From NCBI RefSeq assembly GCF_964340395.1, contig NC_135557.1:24816563-24874062 (forward strand): a stretch of 57,500 bases of DNA. Reading direction: 5' to 3'. A program made the position numbers and the translations under genes. Shown here piece by piece: positions 12,435 to 24,295 of the stretch (position 1 is its first letter; each line of letters begins with the position of its first letter). A model generated the notes under the pieces. That model was not told where the DNA came from. It saw only the letters and a program-made list of their open reading frames with translations, and did not search any database. The DNA is from Glandiceps talaboti (taxonomy: Eukaryota > Hemichordata > Enteropneusta > Spengelidae).

Positions 12435-13201
12435 CTTGTAAAACAATTAAATGCAGTTGCGATATGAACTATGTTAGAAAATATTATGTTGACAAGTCTT
12501 ATCAATCCAGTAATGGGTTTAAATAGTCGTTGGCCTTGTAAACTTTTCTTATGAATGCTCACATTTTCTTTTCTTTTTTATAGGTCTAATGTACTTTAGA
12601 GTAATAGGGGACAATGCTGCATCAATTTGGTAGAACATGACATCTAATCTGTGATATTCAGTGAATGTACAATATCATGCTTTTATTCGCTTATCAATCA
12701 AATAAGTGGCACTTAAATACACTAGAATTACGTTCCAAAATTTACTCTGAATTCCATTATACACGTCTTGCATTATGCACTTCTAACTTGTATAGTCTTG
12801 TATAGTGTAATGTTGTGTTGTGTTCATTATATGAGCGCAGCAATCAATTATTGATTCCATTCTTTGAATTTGGCATAGGTTAATGGCATTGCAATAACTG
12901 GACCAGAACCAAACGAGTCTATACTATCTGATAGTTAATGACTCACAATAGTATCCTGTAACTTACACACTGTCTTCTGCTAAAGTCATTGCACTCAATA
13001 CACATACATAGTATTGAATCATGTTGAAAGGCACAGTGACGTTCATAACAGGCCTTGGGGTGGTTGTGTATTTACAAATAGAACTGTGATATTTTATATG
13101 CCAAAAGTTATATCAAAATAGTCACACTGTACAATACCCTTTGTGGGGTATGATTTGTAATGCTACATACTTGATTTCATGTAAGCCCTAATAAAAAGAG
13201 A
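12435..13201. other. AT-rich non-coding DNA
   Basis: No gene or structured repeat was recognised between the microsatellite and MITE copy B. Confidence 0.4.
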
Positions 13202-13499
13202 TGTGTGGTTCCGATTACACTCAATTTTAGAATAGGTGGAATAGGTAGATTTTTATTTTATTTTATTTATTTCTTTTCTAAGTGAGTGTTTAGTTCAGGT
13301 TTTCCATTGTTTTCCAAATGGTCTCTGTGTTGTTTATTTCTTCATATCAGATGTACAACCATTACAGATTGGAAGAACAGTTTTATCTTGGCTTTTTAGT
13401 TGACGTCAATTTCCGCATCCGCTATATTTCTGGCTACACTTCAAAGTTTAGAGTCGGTAGTGAAAAGCTAGGTGGGGTCAGGTAAACGGAACCAAACTA
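13202..13499 (-). mobile_element. MITE family 1, copy B
   Basis: It has the same family as 1794-2135, inverted: it starts TGTGTGGTTCCGATTAC and ends GTAAACGGAACCAAACT. The GGAAGAACAGTTTTAT and GAAAAGCTAGGTGGGGTC blocks are shared. It lacks about 45 bp present in copy A near the end that reads CACTACC. It contains the palindrome TGACGTCA at 13401. Confidence 0.75.
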
Positions 13500-14219
13500 T
13501 TTTTGTAGGCCTAAGTTTAGTTTAATACCCAAAAAATGTGTATGTCTAGAATTCTCAACAAGTTTTGTTGAGAATAAATGAGACAAGAGATATTGACCAC
13601 ATCTTTATCACGTCTATTTATTATTGCCTTGATATAAGGTTATATGCCTGAGGGCAACACGGATATGATCAGCACGACGCTTAAACGGAGCGCTGATGTA
13701 TCCTTGTAGCGAAGGCGTGTTACCTAACATCAAGATAATAATATTTTTATTATATGTATCCACGGATATTATTTTCATACAAAATATTTCATGACACCAT
13801 TTTTTTTCAAAGTGAATAAAACATGACTTTGTTCCAGAACTGTCGTATTGAATTTTACATTCAGTACATAATAACAACGATATGATGGAGCATTATATTT
13901 AGATGCGGCGCGCTGTTGGTGTTGCGTCGTCAACAATATTTGCATAATGATGAAACAAAGTCGTGTGTTTATCATGGCGGTATGGCGGTCGACATCACAC
14001 ACACTGTCCGTGTATGTAGAGTGTAGAAAAACATTTGGAGTACCGAGTTCATCATATTCAACATCCTACTTCCCAATATAAAAGGAGATAGTGACGTATT
14101 GTGTTATATCAGCTGTTTGCCGTGGAAGCGATTATTTTTCTATTTATAGTCGTATTTTTTTACGGGTTGGCCAAATGGAGAAAGTGCCATTTACAAGATC
14201 TTTAAAATACAACTATAAT
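13500..14219. other. Non-coding DNA, locally CpG-rich
   Basis: Around 13640-14000 several CpGs occur (GCGGCGCGCTG, GGCGGTCGACATC). An 87-codon minus frame and an overlapping 75-codon frame show no motif I know. It could be old transposon or regulatory DNA. Confidence 0.35.
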
Positions 14220-14263
14220 ACACAAACAAACAAACAAACAAACAAACAAACAAACAAACAAAC
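14220..14263. repeat. (CAAA)n microsatellite
   Basis: Ten or eleven CAAA units. Related short (GTTT)n/(CAAA)n runs lie at 25569-25602, 36717-36754 and 57058-57090. Confidence 0.95.
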
Positions 14264-14529
14264 AGGTGAAGCCATTGACATTAAAAATAGAACAGCATAG
14301 AAAAAAGAGTTTAGATAAAAAAGACCTCAAAAGACCTGACAAGACCTCACAAGGTGCCAGGTTGATACCAGTCAATATAGAAAACAGTTCCGGGTTGCTT
14401 TCAGTCAATATAGAAAACAGTTCCAGGTTTCTTTCAGTCAATATATAAAAAATAGTTTGAGATAACAGTTTGAGGTTGATTTCAGTCAGTACACTGTATA
14501 TTCATTGTAATCCAAAAGATGTTGTCTAA

Positions 14530-14952
14530 TTGAAGCCAGCTTTGTTTTATCAGGAATATGAGGGGCATAAATTAATTTCATCGATTATCTCTAGCTCTAC
14601 AGATTCAAGACACTACTTTTACTCAGACCAGATTCTATTTATATATAAAAAAAACCCTCAGTGTCATTTATTACTTTCTAATTTTTTTTGTCCAATTTTC
14701 TGTTTAGAAATTCAAGGATATCAGGAGAGCCAATTTGATTTAGCAGGGTGTATTCGAATTTACAGTTCTGAAGAAAGGCAATACACAGATATTTTCTGTG
14801 TATTGCATTTCTTCAGAACTTACATGTACATTAACCCAAACCATGAATTATGGGCCACATCTGCAAAAGATAAGAAAATGGTTTTAGAAAGGGCAGGCAT
14901 ACTAAGCGATTCTAAAATTCAACAGATTGAAGTGAGATTAAAAAAAGTGTAA
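14530..14952 (+). CDS. Unassigned 140-codon ORF interrupted by a 57-nt hairpin
   Basis: This is an open frame whose composition is not low-complexity. It has a Cys/Leu/Phe-rich middle and a charged C-terminal part (ELWATSAKDKK .. IEVRLKKV). The stop TAA at 14950-14952 is overlapped by an AATAAA. I recognise no domain. A near-perfect hairpin at 14764-14820 encodes 19 of its residues, which suggests an insertion or a structural RNA rather than a conserved protein. The start could lie further upstream in an exon I cannot see. It may be chance. Confidence 0.2.
   Translation: MKPALFYQEYEGHKLISSIISSSTDSRHYFYSDQILFIYKKNPQCHLLLSNFFCPIFCLEIQGYQESQFDLAGCIRIYSSEERQYTDIFCVLHFFRTYMYINPNHELWATSAKDKKMVLERAGILSDSKIQQIEVRLKKV
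14764..14820. repeat. 57-nt near-perfect hairpin
   Basis: The arms read AGTTCTGAAGAAAGGCAATA and onward on the left, and the complement ending CTTCAGAACT on the right. There are 26 paired positions with one mismatch (G14777 opposite A) and a 5-nt loop TATTT. Length and loop suit a small foldback element. It is shorter than a typical animal pre-miRNA with flanking stem, and no lower stem continues outside. Confidence 0.85.
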
Positions 14953-14956
14953 TAAA

Positions 14957-16839
14957 GAGATCGTTAGAGGGGAGAAAAAAGAAACGAACCTAGAGACTAG
15001 ATCTAGACATCGCTTTGATCTGATGCGCAGAACAAACGCGCAATGGTTCAAAAGCGTTCAAATGATGCCCTTGGGCGATAGTTTCTGCCCCCGCGGTAAA
15101 TAATTTTTCTCAGTGCAATACCACCTCGCGGGTAACATTCAGATAGTGCGATTCTACACGGAACAATTTAAACGTTTGCCAAAATAAGTCTGAGAGCAAG
15201 TCATCTCTGATACTATATTATATGAAATATCGCCTTGAAAATATATATGACTACACTGGAGAGTGTTTTAATAATCCTTGCAACATCGATGGAGCAAATT
15301 AGGTTCCAAGTCACGTATGTTTGTCATCACAAGTTGTTGGTGCTAAATTTATATTCCAATTACGTGACACGGGGTTAACGTGTGTCTATCAATACATTAG
15401 AGGGACAACATTTCTGTCAGCAATACATCGACGTACATGGGTTGTATTAGAAGAAAAAATGACCTGCTTATTAAAGGGCACTGTCTCTACACAATATTAT
15501 GCTATAAATGGATCAATATGTCACACGGTTACATTACGATTTGCGTTAAACTTTAATACAATATTCCGACAAGGAGTTTGAGGAAACTCTGAACTTTACT
15601 TATTCATGAAATGGCCACGTGTGAAAGCAAATGTTACTTTATAATTCTCACAATGCAATTTACAGCAATGAATTGGTATATTGTAAATAAATTCATGTTT
15701 GACAGGGTTGGTAAAAGGATTCTGAGTGGAAAACGGAATTGAACAGACACCCATTCTTGCATTACGGTCTACTCTCCATCTTTACATCCATCTTGAATCA
15801 TCTTTATCTCCCGCCCAACCTAAAAGCCCCCTCTCTGAATGGAACAAACTATCAATCCATCCATCCATCCGCCTGCCTGCCTGCCTGCCTGTCTGTCTGT
15901 CTGTCTATCTCTTTCCCATTCAAGCAGTCCGTAAATATTCCAGATGGAATTTACCATTTCTATGTAACATTTTCTGCACAGGTTGAAAACAACAGTTACA
16001 GTGTTTTCATAATTGATATTAACAATAGTGACAATGAGACATCGTGTCATTTTACTGCGTACAATTATCATATGTTGACACGTTTTGCATATAAACATTT
16101 ATTAATCATCCCGACCAAGATGTTTTGCTTTATCTTTGTGAGCGTAAAGGAGTACATAAGAAACATGATGGCTGAAAACAAGTTGCAGTGTTTTCAAAAT
16201 TGAAAATATTAACAATAGTGACAATGGGACAATTATCGTATGTTGACACGTTTTACATGTAAGCACTTATATCGGTACAAGACTACAACAACGTTATTTA
16301 CATACACTTCTATTATAGTGTAGTGTAGAAGCAATACTCTGTATAACCAGATCTAAACTTATATAAGTTCAACGAGGATTTATGTTGCCTCATTTTATCA
16401 TTGACATATATACCACGTCAATGTTGAATAATTTGCCAAAATCATTAATTTTCCAAATGACTAAGTGAAAGATAAAACCACTTTTAAAACCACATCAAGC
16501 CTTGTGTGCTCTCTCATCATTGATGCAGGTACATAATTGCATCGAAAATATCGAAAATATGCACTTTGTTGATTCCAATGCAAATACCAGATTATACGAG
16601 ACTTTTAAAATTTCACTAATTCGATTAAATTTATATTTATACCTTATACTGTGTACTGTTAATGCATCGCATATTTAAGTTTTTCCGAGAAAATTATTTT
16701 TGCATCAGTGTCAAGTGTTTGTAAGATTTGTATATTTAGATCTTTATTTCTAAACACGATACACAGACACAAACAGAAAGACGGACTAATATATAATCGC
16801 ACATGCACACACAACCACCCCCACACAAACATACATACA

Positions 16840-16872
<33 letters not shown>

Positions 16873-17620
16873 TTAGATATTACAACCTCAATTAGGAATC
16901 CGTTTGCTATTTTTCTCCAATATAATGAATATTCTACCATTCTCATTAATTGAAATGATCCATTTTCAGCATTGTGTTATTCTAATTTCGCTGTCTTGTG
17001 TTACAGTCACTGCGATTCCAGCGAGTGATACACTTTGACGGAAACCTGTGTTATTGAGCTAAATAGACATGGCTTTTCTGAATTTATTTCCTCAATTTGA
17101 TTCGTAGGTTTCTGGTTATTTTTTGAAGTCCAAAAATACTTACTTGATTTTTCCCCAATATACTCTCTGTCATCCCGCCTTCTCTGTTTTATCCTTTCGC
17201 TATTTTAGTCTGTAAATATCACTTTACATTCAAACATTTGATCAATTCAATATTTCCATAATGTTTGTATGAAATGAATTATAATACTTATCTTTTTGGA
17301 AATATGTATATAAAAACCCTAGAACGTTGTAAAGTTATGATGCAAGTAAGTAGCCATTGAACTGACACTCAAAAGATCTGTCATTTTCTACTGTGATTTT
17401 GATTTAGAAACGTCTACAGAAAATTACGGGTTTGTAAGTAGAAAATAGTTTCCAGTCAACCGATTATTAGTTACTAGTCTTTCAACTCTATTGACTGTGT
17501 TCATAGCAAGAGTATTGGTTGAAAAAGTGTTTTTTAGACAAAATGTGTGTGTGTATGTGTTTGTTCGTGCGTGCGCACGCGTGTTTGTATGTGTGTAGGT
17601 AATTTTGTGTATTTGTCATA
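14957..17620. other. Non-coding DNA with a local duplication
   Basis: An 86-codon + frame at 15321-15581 is open but unrecognised. CCTG/CTGT repeats lie at 15857-15908. A segment containing AACAATAGTGACAATG and TATGTTGACACGTTTT is present twice (about 16001-16100 and 16187-16265), a diverged direct duplication. A (CATA)n run is at 16829-16868. A GT-rich tract at 17543-17600 contains the palindrome GCGTGCGCACGC at 17569-17580, which could adopt Z-DNA. Confidence 0.45.
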
Positions 17621-17737
17621 ATGTCTGTCTGTCTGTATGTATGTCTGTCTGTCTGTCTGCCTGCCTGCCTCCTTGCCTGCCTGTCTGTCTGTCTGTCTGT
17701 CTGCCTGTCTGTCTGTCTGTCTGCCTCCTTGCCTGCC

Positions 17738-17798
<61 letters not shown>

Positions 17799-17912
17799 GC
17801 CTGCCTGTCTGTCTGCTTGCATGTATGTATGTATGTATGTATGTATGTATGTATGTATGTATGTATGTATGTATGTATGTATGTATGTATGTATGTATGT
17901 TGTATGTATGTT
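17621..17912. repeat. (CTGT/CTGC)n followed by (GTAT)n
   Basis: About 200 bp of CTGT with phased CTGC and CCTT variants is followed by about 90 bp of GTAT. The CTGCCTCCTTGCCTGC block occurs twice, showing internal duplication. Confidence 0.97.
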
Positions 17913-18797
17913 ACATCTTTATTGCCCTTCATTAACGATCAGCTACTTTATACGTGAGATAGATGTAGTCTTTGAAATCATTTTTTAAATTTTGCTGGCT
18001 CATCAACATATTACAGTGAAATCTATTTTTACCATGTTAATATCGTTTAGGCTCCCAAACAAAAAGTTTAACCTTTGAAACGTGTTGTAATGAAATCTCG
18101 ATGGTAGCATCTGTCGACAAACTAGTGTTGAAAATACCACACGCTGGTTTATTTCCTAACGCTGTCTTGAATAAAACTAAGGATTTTAGCGACATACGTA
18201 AATCATTTTTGTACAACCCTTTGTTGTATTGTACCAGTTTGGTAGCTTGGTGATAAGACGGGTTATTATTTCAAATGAAAAAAAGATTAATGTAAAATAC
18301 ATTTCTAACATTTATGTCCGCCTCGCTTCAACGTCCGAGCAATTTACATTCAAAGGGAGCGATGACTGGTGTTGCGAATTTTAATCTGCCAAGATCATGA
18401 AAAGAAATAGGCAGACGATATCGCTCAGCTCGAGAGACAATCTTTGCCAAGAGATTAGAATTTCAATTATCGCTCTCATGCACAATCGCACTTATGGTCG
18501 GAAATCCCAAGATACGCATTCATTTCCTTAAAATCGAATTTCATGAAACATTGCGATGAATTTGATTTCTTTTATCGATTGACTTAATCATACGTTGTGT
18601 CCATTTATCAAAAGGGAAGAAAGTTTATAGATAATAAGCTTTTCTCAATTATACGGACCTTCACATCAAGCCACGCGATCGCTTAATTGACTTGAATGAT
18701 AGCTATGTACAGACTTGCATTATAAGCCACTTAATTTGAATATGACCATCGTCTGGTTTCTTTTAATTAAACCATTAACATAACTATATTGCATTCG
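17913..18797. other. AT-rich non-coding DNA
   Basis: No ORF or repeat was recognised. Confidence 0.4.
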
Positions 18798-19075
18798 CAA
18801 CTAACATTGCTACATTTTATCATGTGGCTACAAAACTGTAAGTAACATTGCTACATTTTATCATTTGGATCGACACTAATCTTACAATTGCTTCATTTTA
18901 TCATCTGGCTACAAAACTGTTACTAGCCTTGCTACACGCGTAGCTATTATTTAGCTCGATAAATATTTTACTAACATTGTTACATTTTATCATTTAGTTC
19001 GATAAATATTTTACAGACATTGTTTCATTTTATTATTTAGCCCGACAAATATGTTACTAACATTGCCACATATTG
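18798..19075. repeat. Diverged 43-bp satellite, about 6-7 units
   Basis: Units contain CTAACATTGCTACATTTTAT followed by a variable C(A/T)GGCTACAAAACTG or TTAGYTCGATAAATATTTT half. Adjacent well-preserved units have a 43-bp period. The core matches the homogenised array at 43329-43815, so the two arrays belong to one family. Confidence 0.8.
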
Positions 19076-19843
19076 TGTCCTGGTGCCACAAAAATAAACT
19101 TATTACATTATAATCCGTGTACGAGCACAGATAATGCAAATTATGTAGCTAAGGAAAATAACATATAACACTGTTTTCAATCAGGGGATGAAATGCAACA
19201 ATGTTAGAAAGATTCTTGTCAAGTTAAAATTGTTAACAATAAAGCCTGATATATTATAAGGTAAACTTCAAGGTAAGTATCAAGTGTTTAATACAGGAAT
19301 GAAATGACCGGTCATTTTACAACATGGAGACTAGGTTTCGTTTTATTTTCACCTGCGAATACATGTATTTTATAAGGTATAATCCCATGATTATTTTATT
19401 ATCACAGTATGCTATTGAACTCAATGAAATTTGCATTGTTATTAAACACTCCAAATAGGTGCTGGGATGAAACTATCACGGTGTATGCAAATTGTCATTT
19501 TAAATCAAAAGCTATACAAACATAAACAAGCTTTACAAGACTTGTACTATGTGGCATTATTGCTGTAGACATGTTTATCAAATGATGTCACATTCGAAGT
19601 TGAAAGCAATATCAACAAATATCATGGGACACCTGTGCTTTGTTACCGTCAATGTATGTACTAAGTTATGTGGAATGTGAAGCTTGCAGTTTTAAGATAA
19701 GATATAATGTGACGACTTAAAATCTTTAATCGGACGAGTGAATACTTAACATTGGATAACTTCTTTGCATTGTAATAAGAAAGATGTGTAGCAAGTTGCA
19801 TTAGAATTAATGAAGTAGTTTTTGAGATATCGTTTCTACAAAA
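19076..19843. other. AT-rich non-coding DNA
   Basis: No supported feature was found. Confidence 0.4.
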
Positions 19844-20231
19844 AGACAGACAGACAGCCAGACAGAGTGACACACAGACACAGACACAGACACAAACACA
19901 GACACACATACACACACATACATACATACATACATACATACATACATACATACATACCTACATACCTACCTACCTACCTACCTACTTACCTACCTACCTA
20001 CCTACCTACCTACATACATACATACATACATACCGACATACATAACTACATACCTACATACCTACCTACCTACATACATGCATGCATGCATGCATGCATA
20101 CATACATACATACATACATACATACCTACATACATACCTACATACATACATACATACATACATACATACATACATACATGCATGCATGCATGCATGCATG
20201 GATACATACATACATACATACATACATACAT

Positions 20232-20318
<87 letters not shown>

Positions 20319-20397
20319 CACACACACACACACACATACATACATACATACATACATACATACATACATACATACATACATACATACATACATACAA
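19844..20397. repeat. 550-bp compound tetranucleotide microsatellite
   Basis: Blocks run in order: CAGA, CACA, CATA, CCTA, CATA, GCAT, CATA, GCAT, CATA, CAGA (about 25 units), CA and CATA. Each block differs from its neighbour by one base in the tetranucleotide and stays in register. Confidence 0.97.
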
Positions 20398-22572
20398 GAT
20401 AAACTTCTCCAGGTACATGGAATGTGAACAATGATAAAATTTAAGTTCGGTATCAAATTTTTTTCAGATAGTTGTCTGTTTTTCTTTTGTTGAATCTTGT
20501 TGTTCAGGTTTCATGACCCCCTCCTCCCCTAGCTCCCCGACCCCTATTTCCACTGTTTGTCTACAATGCACTTAGCGAGAGAAAACCTTATCTCCATTCA
20601 GTAATACTTCTCCATACATGCAATATTGAAATTCAAGAGTATCTTAAGGGGTCTTGATTTGAGCATTAATAGTTGAAACAGGAGTAATGTTCACATTTCA
20701 ACGGAGTTTTCCTAAGCACTAGCTTCTGATCCATTTGTGTTGTCTACACAAACACGTTAAAAGGACTTGGAGTTTTCAACCTATGTCTGTGATGTGTATT
20801 ACTAGATAATTATCAGAGGCTTCAAAACATCAACATTACTCTGCGTGAAGTTGGTCAAAGCAAACGTTACCAGAATAACAGTAGAAGGTAAATATATGAA
20901 TATTCTTCAGTTTGAAGTGCTTTTATTTCTATTTGGAAGAGAAACCTTTTTGAACATAACACTCTATCAAGATATTTACCTTTTGGTGATATCTTGTATT
21001 GTTTACAACATTATTCAAACATTTGAATACCAAATATTCATGTTCTTACTGTTGTTTTTTAGTATACACTTGTAAAGGTTAACTTCAAAACAGTATGACT
21101 GATTTCAAAAGTTTAATAACATTCCTTTTTGAACACACCAATATCTATCAACAAACATTTCACCAATAACCAATATTTTCTATTTGTATATGATTTACAA
21201 ATAAAATATGTAATCTGTATTTAAATTATTAAAATAATATTTGACTGTTAGACTCCTCTGCTGTTACGAACTTTCCTTTTATACATGTTTACTCTATGGT
21301 GTGCGTTTATCGTTTATATGTGTAATCTAATACCCGTTTGACATTTTAAAAGATAAAACGAATGTCACGTGGTCTTCTCGGATTTAAATCCATTTTACAC
21401 CTTAAGGCAATAATAATTTCTGTATACAATAGGTTGCCTTGTGTATAAACAATTTAATAATTCATAGTTTTGTACTCTATTTTACATTTTAAAGTAACAT
21501 TTACCACAGTGGGAGTTATACTCTGTATTATGCATGAAACGGAATATAAATAGATTTATAAAATGACAATATCAGACCATAACGAATTTATATGCTAAGG
21601 AAGGAGTAATTCATACTACTTATATCGATATCAGGTTTTTTATAACAAGAACTCAAAATACAACTATTTAAAATGACCAATGTGTATCACCTGTTTTCGT
21701 CATGGTTGTGGTAAAGAGTGTATTTTTACTTATAATCGTTATGTAGTAATTATAGAGAAGTTACTTTATTCACATCTAGTATCAACCTCTATGCTACCAT
21801 TGTTATCATGATTTTTTACAAGTAGATAACTATTTGAGGAGACCACTGTTTCTCAGCTGTTTTCTCGGGGGTTTAGTCAAGAGTGTATTTTACACTAAAA
21901 GCTAAAATATTAAACATTACATCATTATTGTTACTGATGTATACTTAACAAGGGAAACACAAGTGTCCTAAGGCTAGAAATATGTTACACATAGGAACAT
22001 ATGATAATCAATTCTACCAATCGTGTGTCTTCTAGTGTGTAATTAAGAAGTAAAAACGGACAAATCAAGAACAGAAGACATCTACTGTATAATTTCCGTC
22101 AATTTAGGGCAGTAGTGTCAATACGTGTGAAGATCCTAGTTTTTAAAGAATATGTCTAATTCAATTTTAGAGAGGTTGCACGTAGCACATTGATGAAAAA
22201 TATGTTTTGGGTGACCTCCCACTACATGAAATACAACTCAGATACAACAATGTTCTCTGTAACGCGTACAGTTCGCCAGCTCTGCTATGTGAAGGGCGAG
22301 AACACGGATATACGTGTATATACATGCTAAATAAACAATCAACTTTTTAATATGCTATAAAATATCTTTAAAAACGTCTCAAAATGCAAATTAAATCTGT
22401 AACAGATGACAATCTTAAAATTAGCATTATCTTCAATGGAAGTGGTCTTCTTGTAGTTCAGACCAATGCACTGATAGAATATAAATTGCTTAATTAATTA
22501 CCACTGTTATTCTGAGCAAATTCAAAAACGCATGCAAGAAATACCGTAAGTCACTCCATGTACAGTTTCTCC
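20398..22572. other. AT-rich non-coding DNA
   Basis: A 76-codon + frame at 20845-21075 is hydrophobic and AT-driven. No gene or structured repeat was recognised. Confidence 0.4.
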
Positions 22573-22575
22573 TTA

Positions 22576-24292
22576 GGGAGCGATCAGTTTTTACGGCGGG
22601 GGGGGGGGGGCAAATCAGAGGGGGGGGGTCACCTTAAATTGGGACTCAAAGAAGGGGGGTCATCATTTTTACGAAGTGAATAAGGGGGGGGGGGTCACCT
22701 TGTTTTCAACTAAACAAAATCATGAGCCACGCTCCTGTACTTAAATGTCCATACATTTAATATCATACCTAGGGCAAAGCCCCTAAGCTCGCACAGCTGG
22801 GTAGAATCATTTGTGAGCGGCTGCTTCATGATAGAACGTGCATGCATAGTCATTGTACCACAATGCATCCTTGGGTAAAACCACCAAAAAACCACAGCAT
22901 AGTATATAGGAAATGCATGCGTACTAATCATTGAGCCGCTATGCTGCCGCTTGCGGGTGCTGCACAAGCTATTAAACAAAAAATGTAAGTGCATAAAATA
23001 AACCATAAACAAATAGCTATAAATATACATTCAAATATAACATAAACTCTGTCTCTTGATAAATCCAATACATATGGTATGGCATCACAACACTGCACCA
23101 TGGCCACCTTTAAGCAACAGTTACTTGTTAGAAATGACTTCTCGCTATTGCATGCCATGAGTTGCATTGTGTCATCTTGTAGTTTGGGGTGGGGGTGAGA
23201 GGAGGTATTTTATAATGAAATCTGTTTTGTACCCCAATACAAACAATTCTAAAAATGTCAGATTGAAAAATGGGAAAAAAAATTGTTATGCATGGCACTA
23301 AAATACATTTATTGTGCCAATAAAAGAGCTATTTTTCCTCACTACATACTGGCTTTGTATTCATAGCATTACATAATACTACATAGTGATTTGAAATTGA
23401 TTGTGCTGTGTGCAAAAAATTTACTAATTTATTTAGAAGGGGGTGGGGAAGGGGTTCTGAGGCCTTACTAAAAGAATTCAGTTTTTTGACCTACTGATCT
23501 CACCCCTAATGTATTGATTTATCATACATGTACAAACTATTGAACTGTTACTTTGCATAGCTATAGTACGAACTACATGTCTTATCAAAAATTACTTTTC
23601 AGTGTTTGTGTTTCACTTCTTCTCTGATACATGTGACCATCACCAAGTTTAATACATGTTACCAAGCTATATGTGAAACCCCTTTTTCTCTTGCTATTGT
23701 TTTACACCATAAACCACCAAGAAAGAAATATATTCCAAGGTGAACACAATATTAATCGGATACTCGGAGAATATTATGTGAATGACTGATAAACAAAGTT
23801 ATAAACACAGACTTGTTTGATGATGATATAGTAGCCAGGACTTCTATAGTACTGACACGGTGCAAAGTTATGAAGAAAATTAGATTTTACATCTCCCCTG
23901 GAATATCTCGTATCCACATTGTGTGACTGTATACTGCGAGTACATTTCCTTGGTATTAGAATGTATTTATTTTCAAGGCTATCATGTTGCTAGCAATATA
24001 CTGGACAACATAACCAATAGTAAGTGAATTGAATTAGTAATCTAGTTTAGAAACTGCTGTAGTACAGAAAACATTTTTATGACATTTTTTAATTTCTATT
24101 TTGAAATAAATGACATTTATTACATTTCATTATTCAAAACCTTTCAAAAATATTTTGTTTAAAATTAGCAGTGTGGTCAATGAAACCAGTGACATTTATC
24201 ACATTTCATTATTCAAAACCTTTCAAAAATATTTTGGTTAATGAACAAAAAGTCACCGGCCCACCCCCGGCCGTAAAAAACTGATCGCTCCC
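22576..24292. mobile_element. Non-autonomous PIF/Harbinger-like DNA transposon, 1717 bp
   Basis: The left end GGGAGCGATCAGTTTTTACG is matched at the right by its reverse complement with one extra T. TTA lies directly outside both ends (22573-22575 and 24293-24295) as target duplication. GGG termini with a TTA/TAA duplication are characteristic of PIF/Harbinger. The left subterminal 100 bp has four G-runs of 6-13 bases, and the right has a short CCCCC. Inside, a block with CATTTCATTATTCAAAACC is directly repeated (about 24108-24160 and 24188-24240). Minus frames of 106 and 79 codons show no transposase motif, so the element is probably non-autonomous. Confidence 0.75.
22598..22695 (+). other. 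G-run cluster with G-quadruplex potential
   Basis: Four separated runs of about 13, 9, 6 and 10 G occur within 98 bases, inside the transposon's left end. The phrase GGGGGTCACCTT occurs twice. Confidence 0.7.
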
Positions 24293-24295
24293 TTA

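Noticed and set aside
15726-16203. 154-codon ORF through a CCTG/CTGT repeat
   Set aside because: It is opened by the microsatellite, and its second half is part of a local non-coding duplication.
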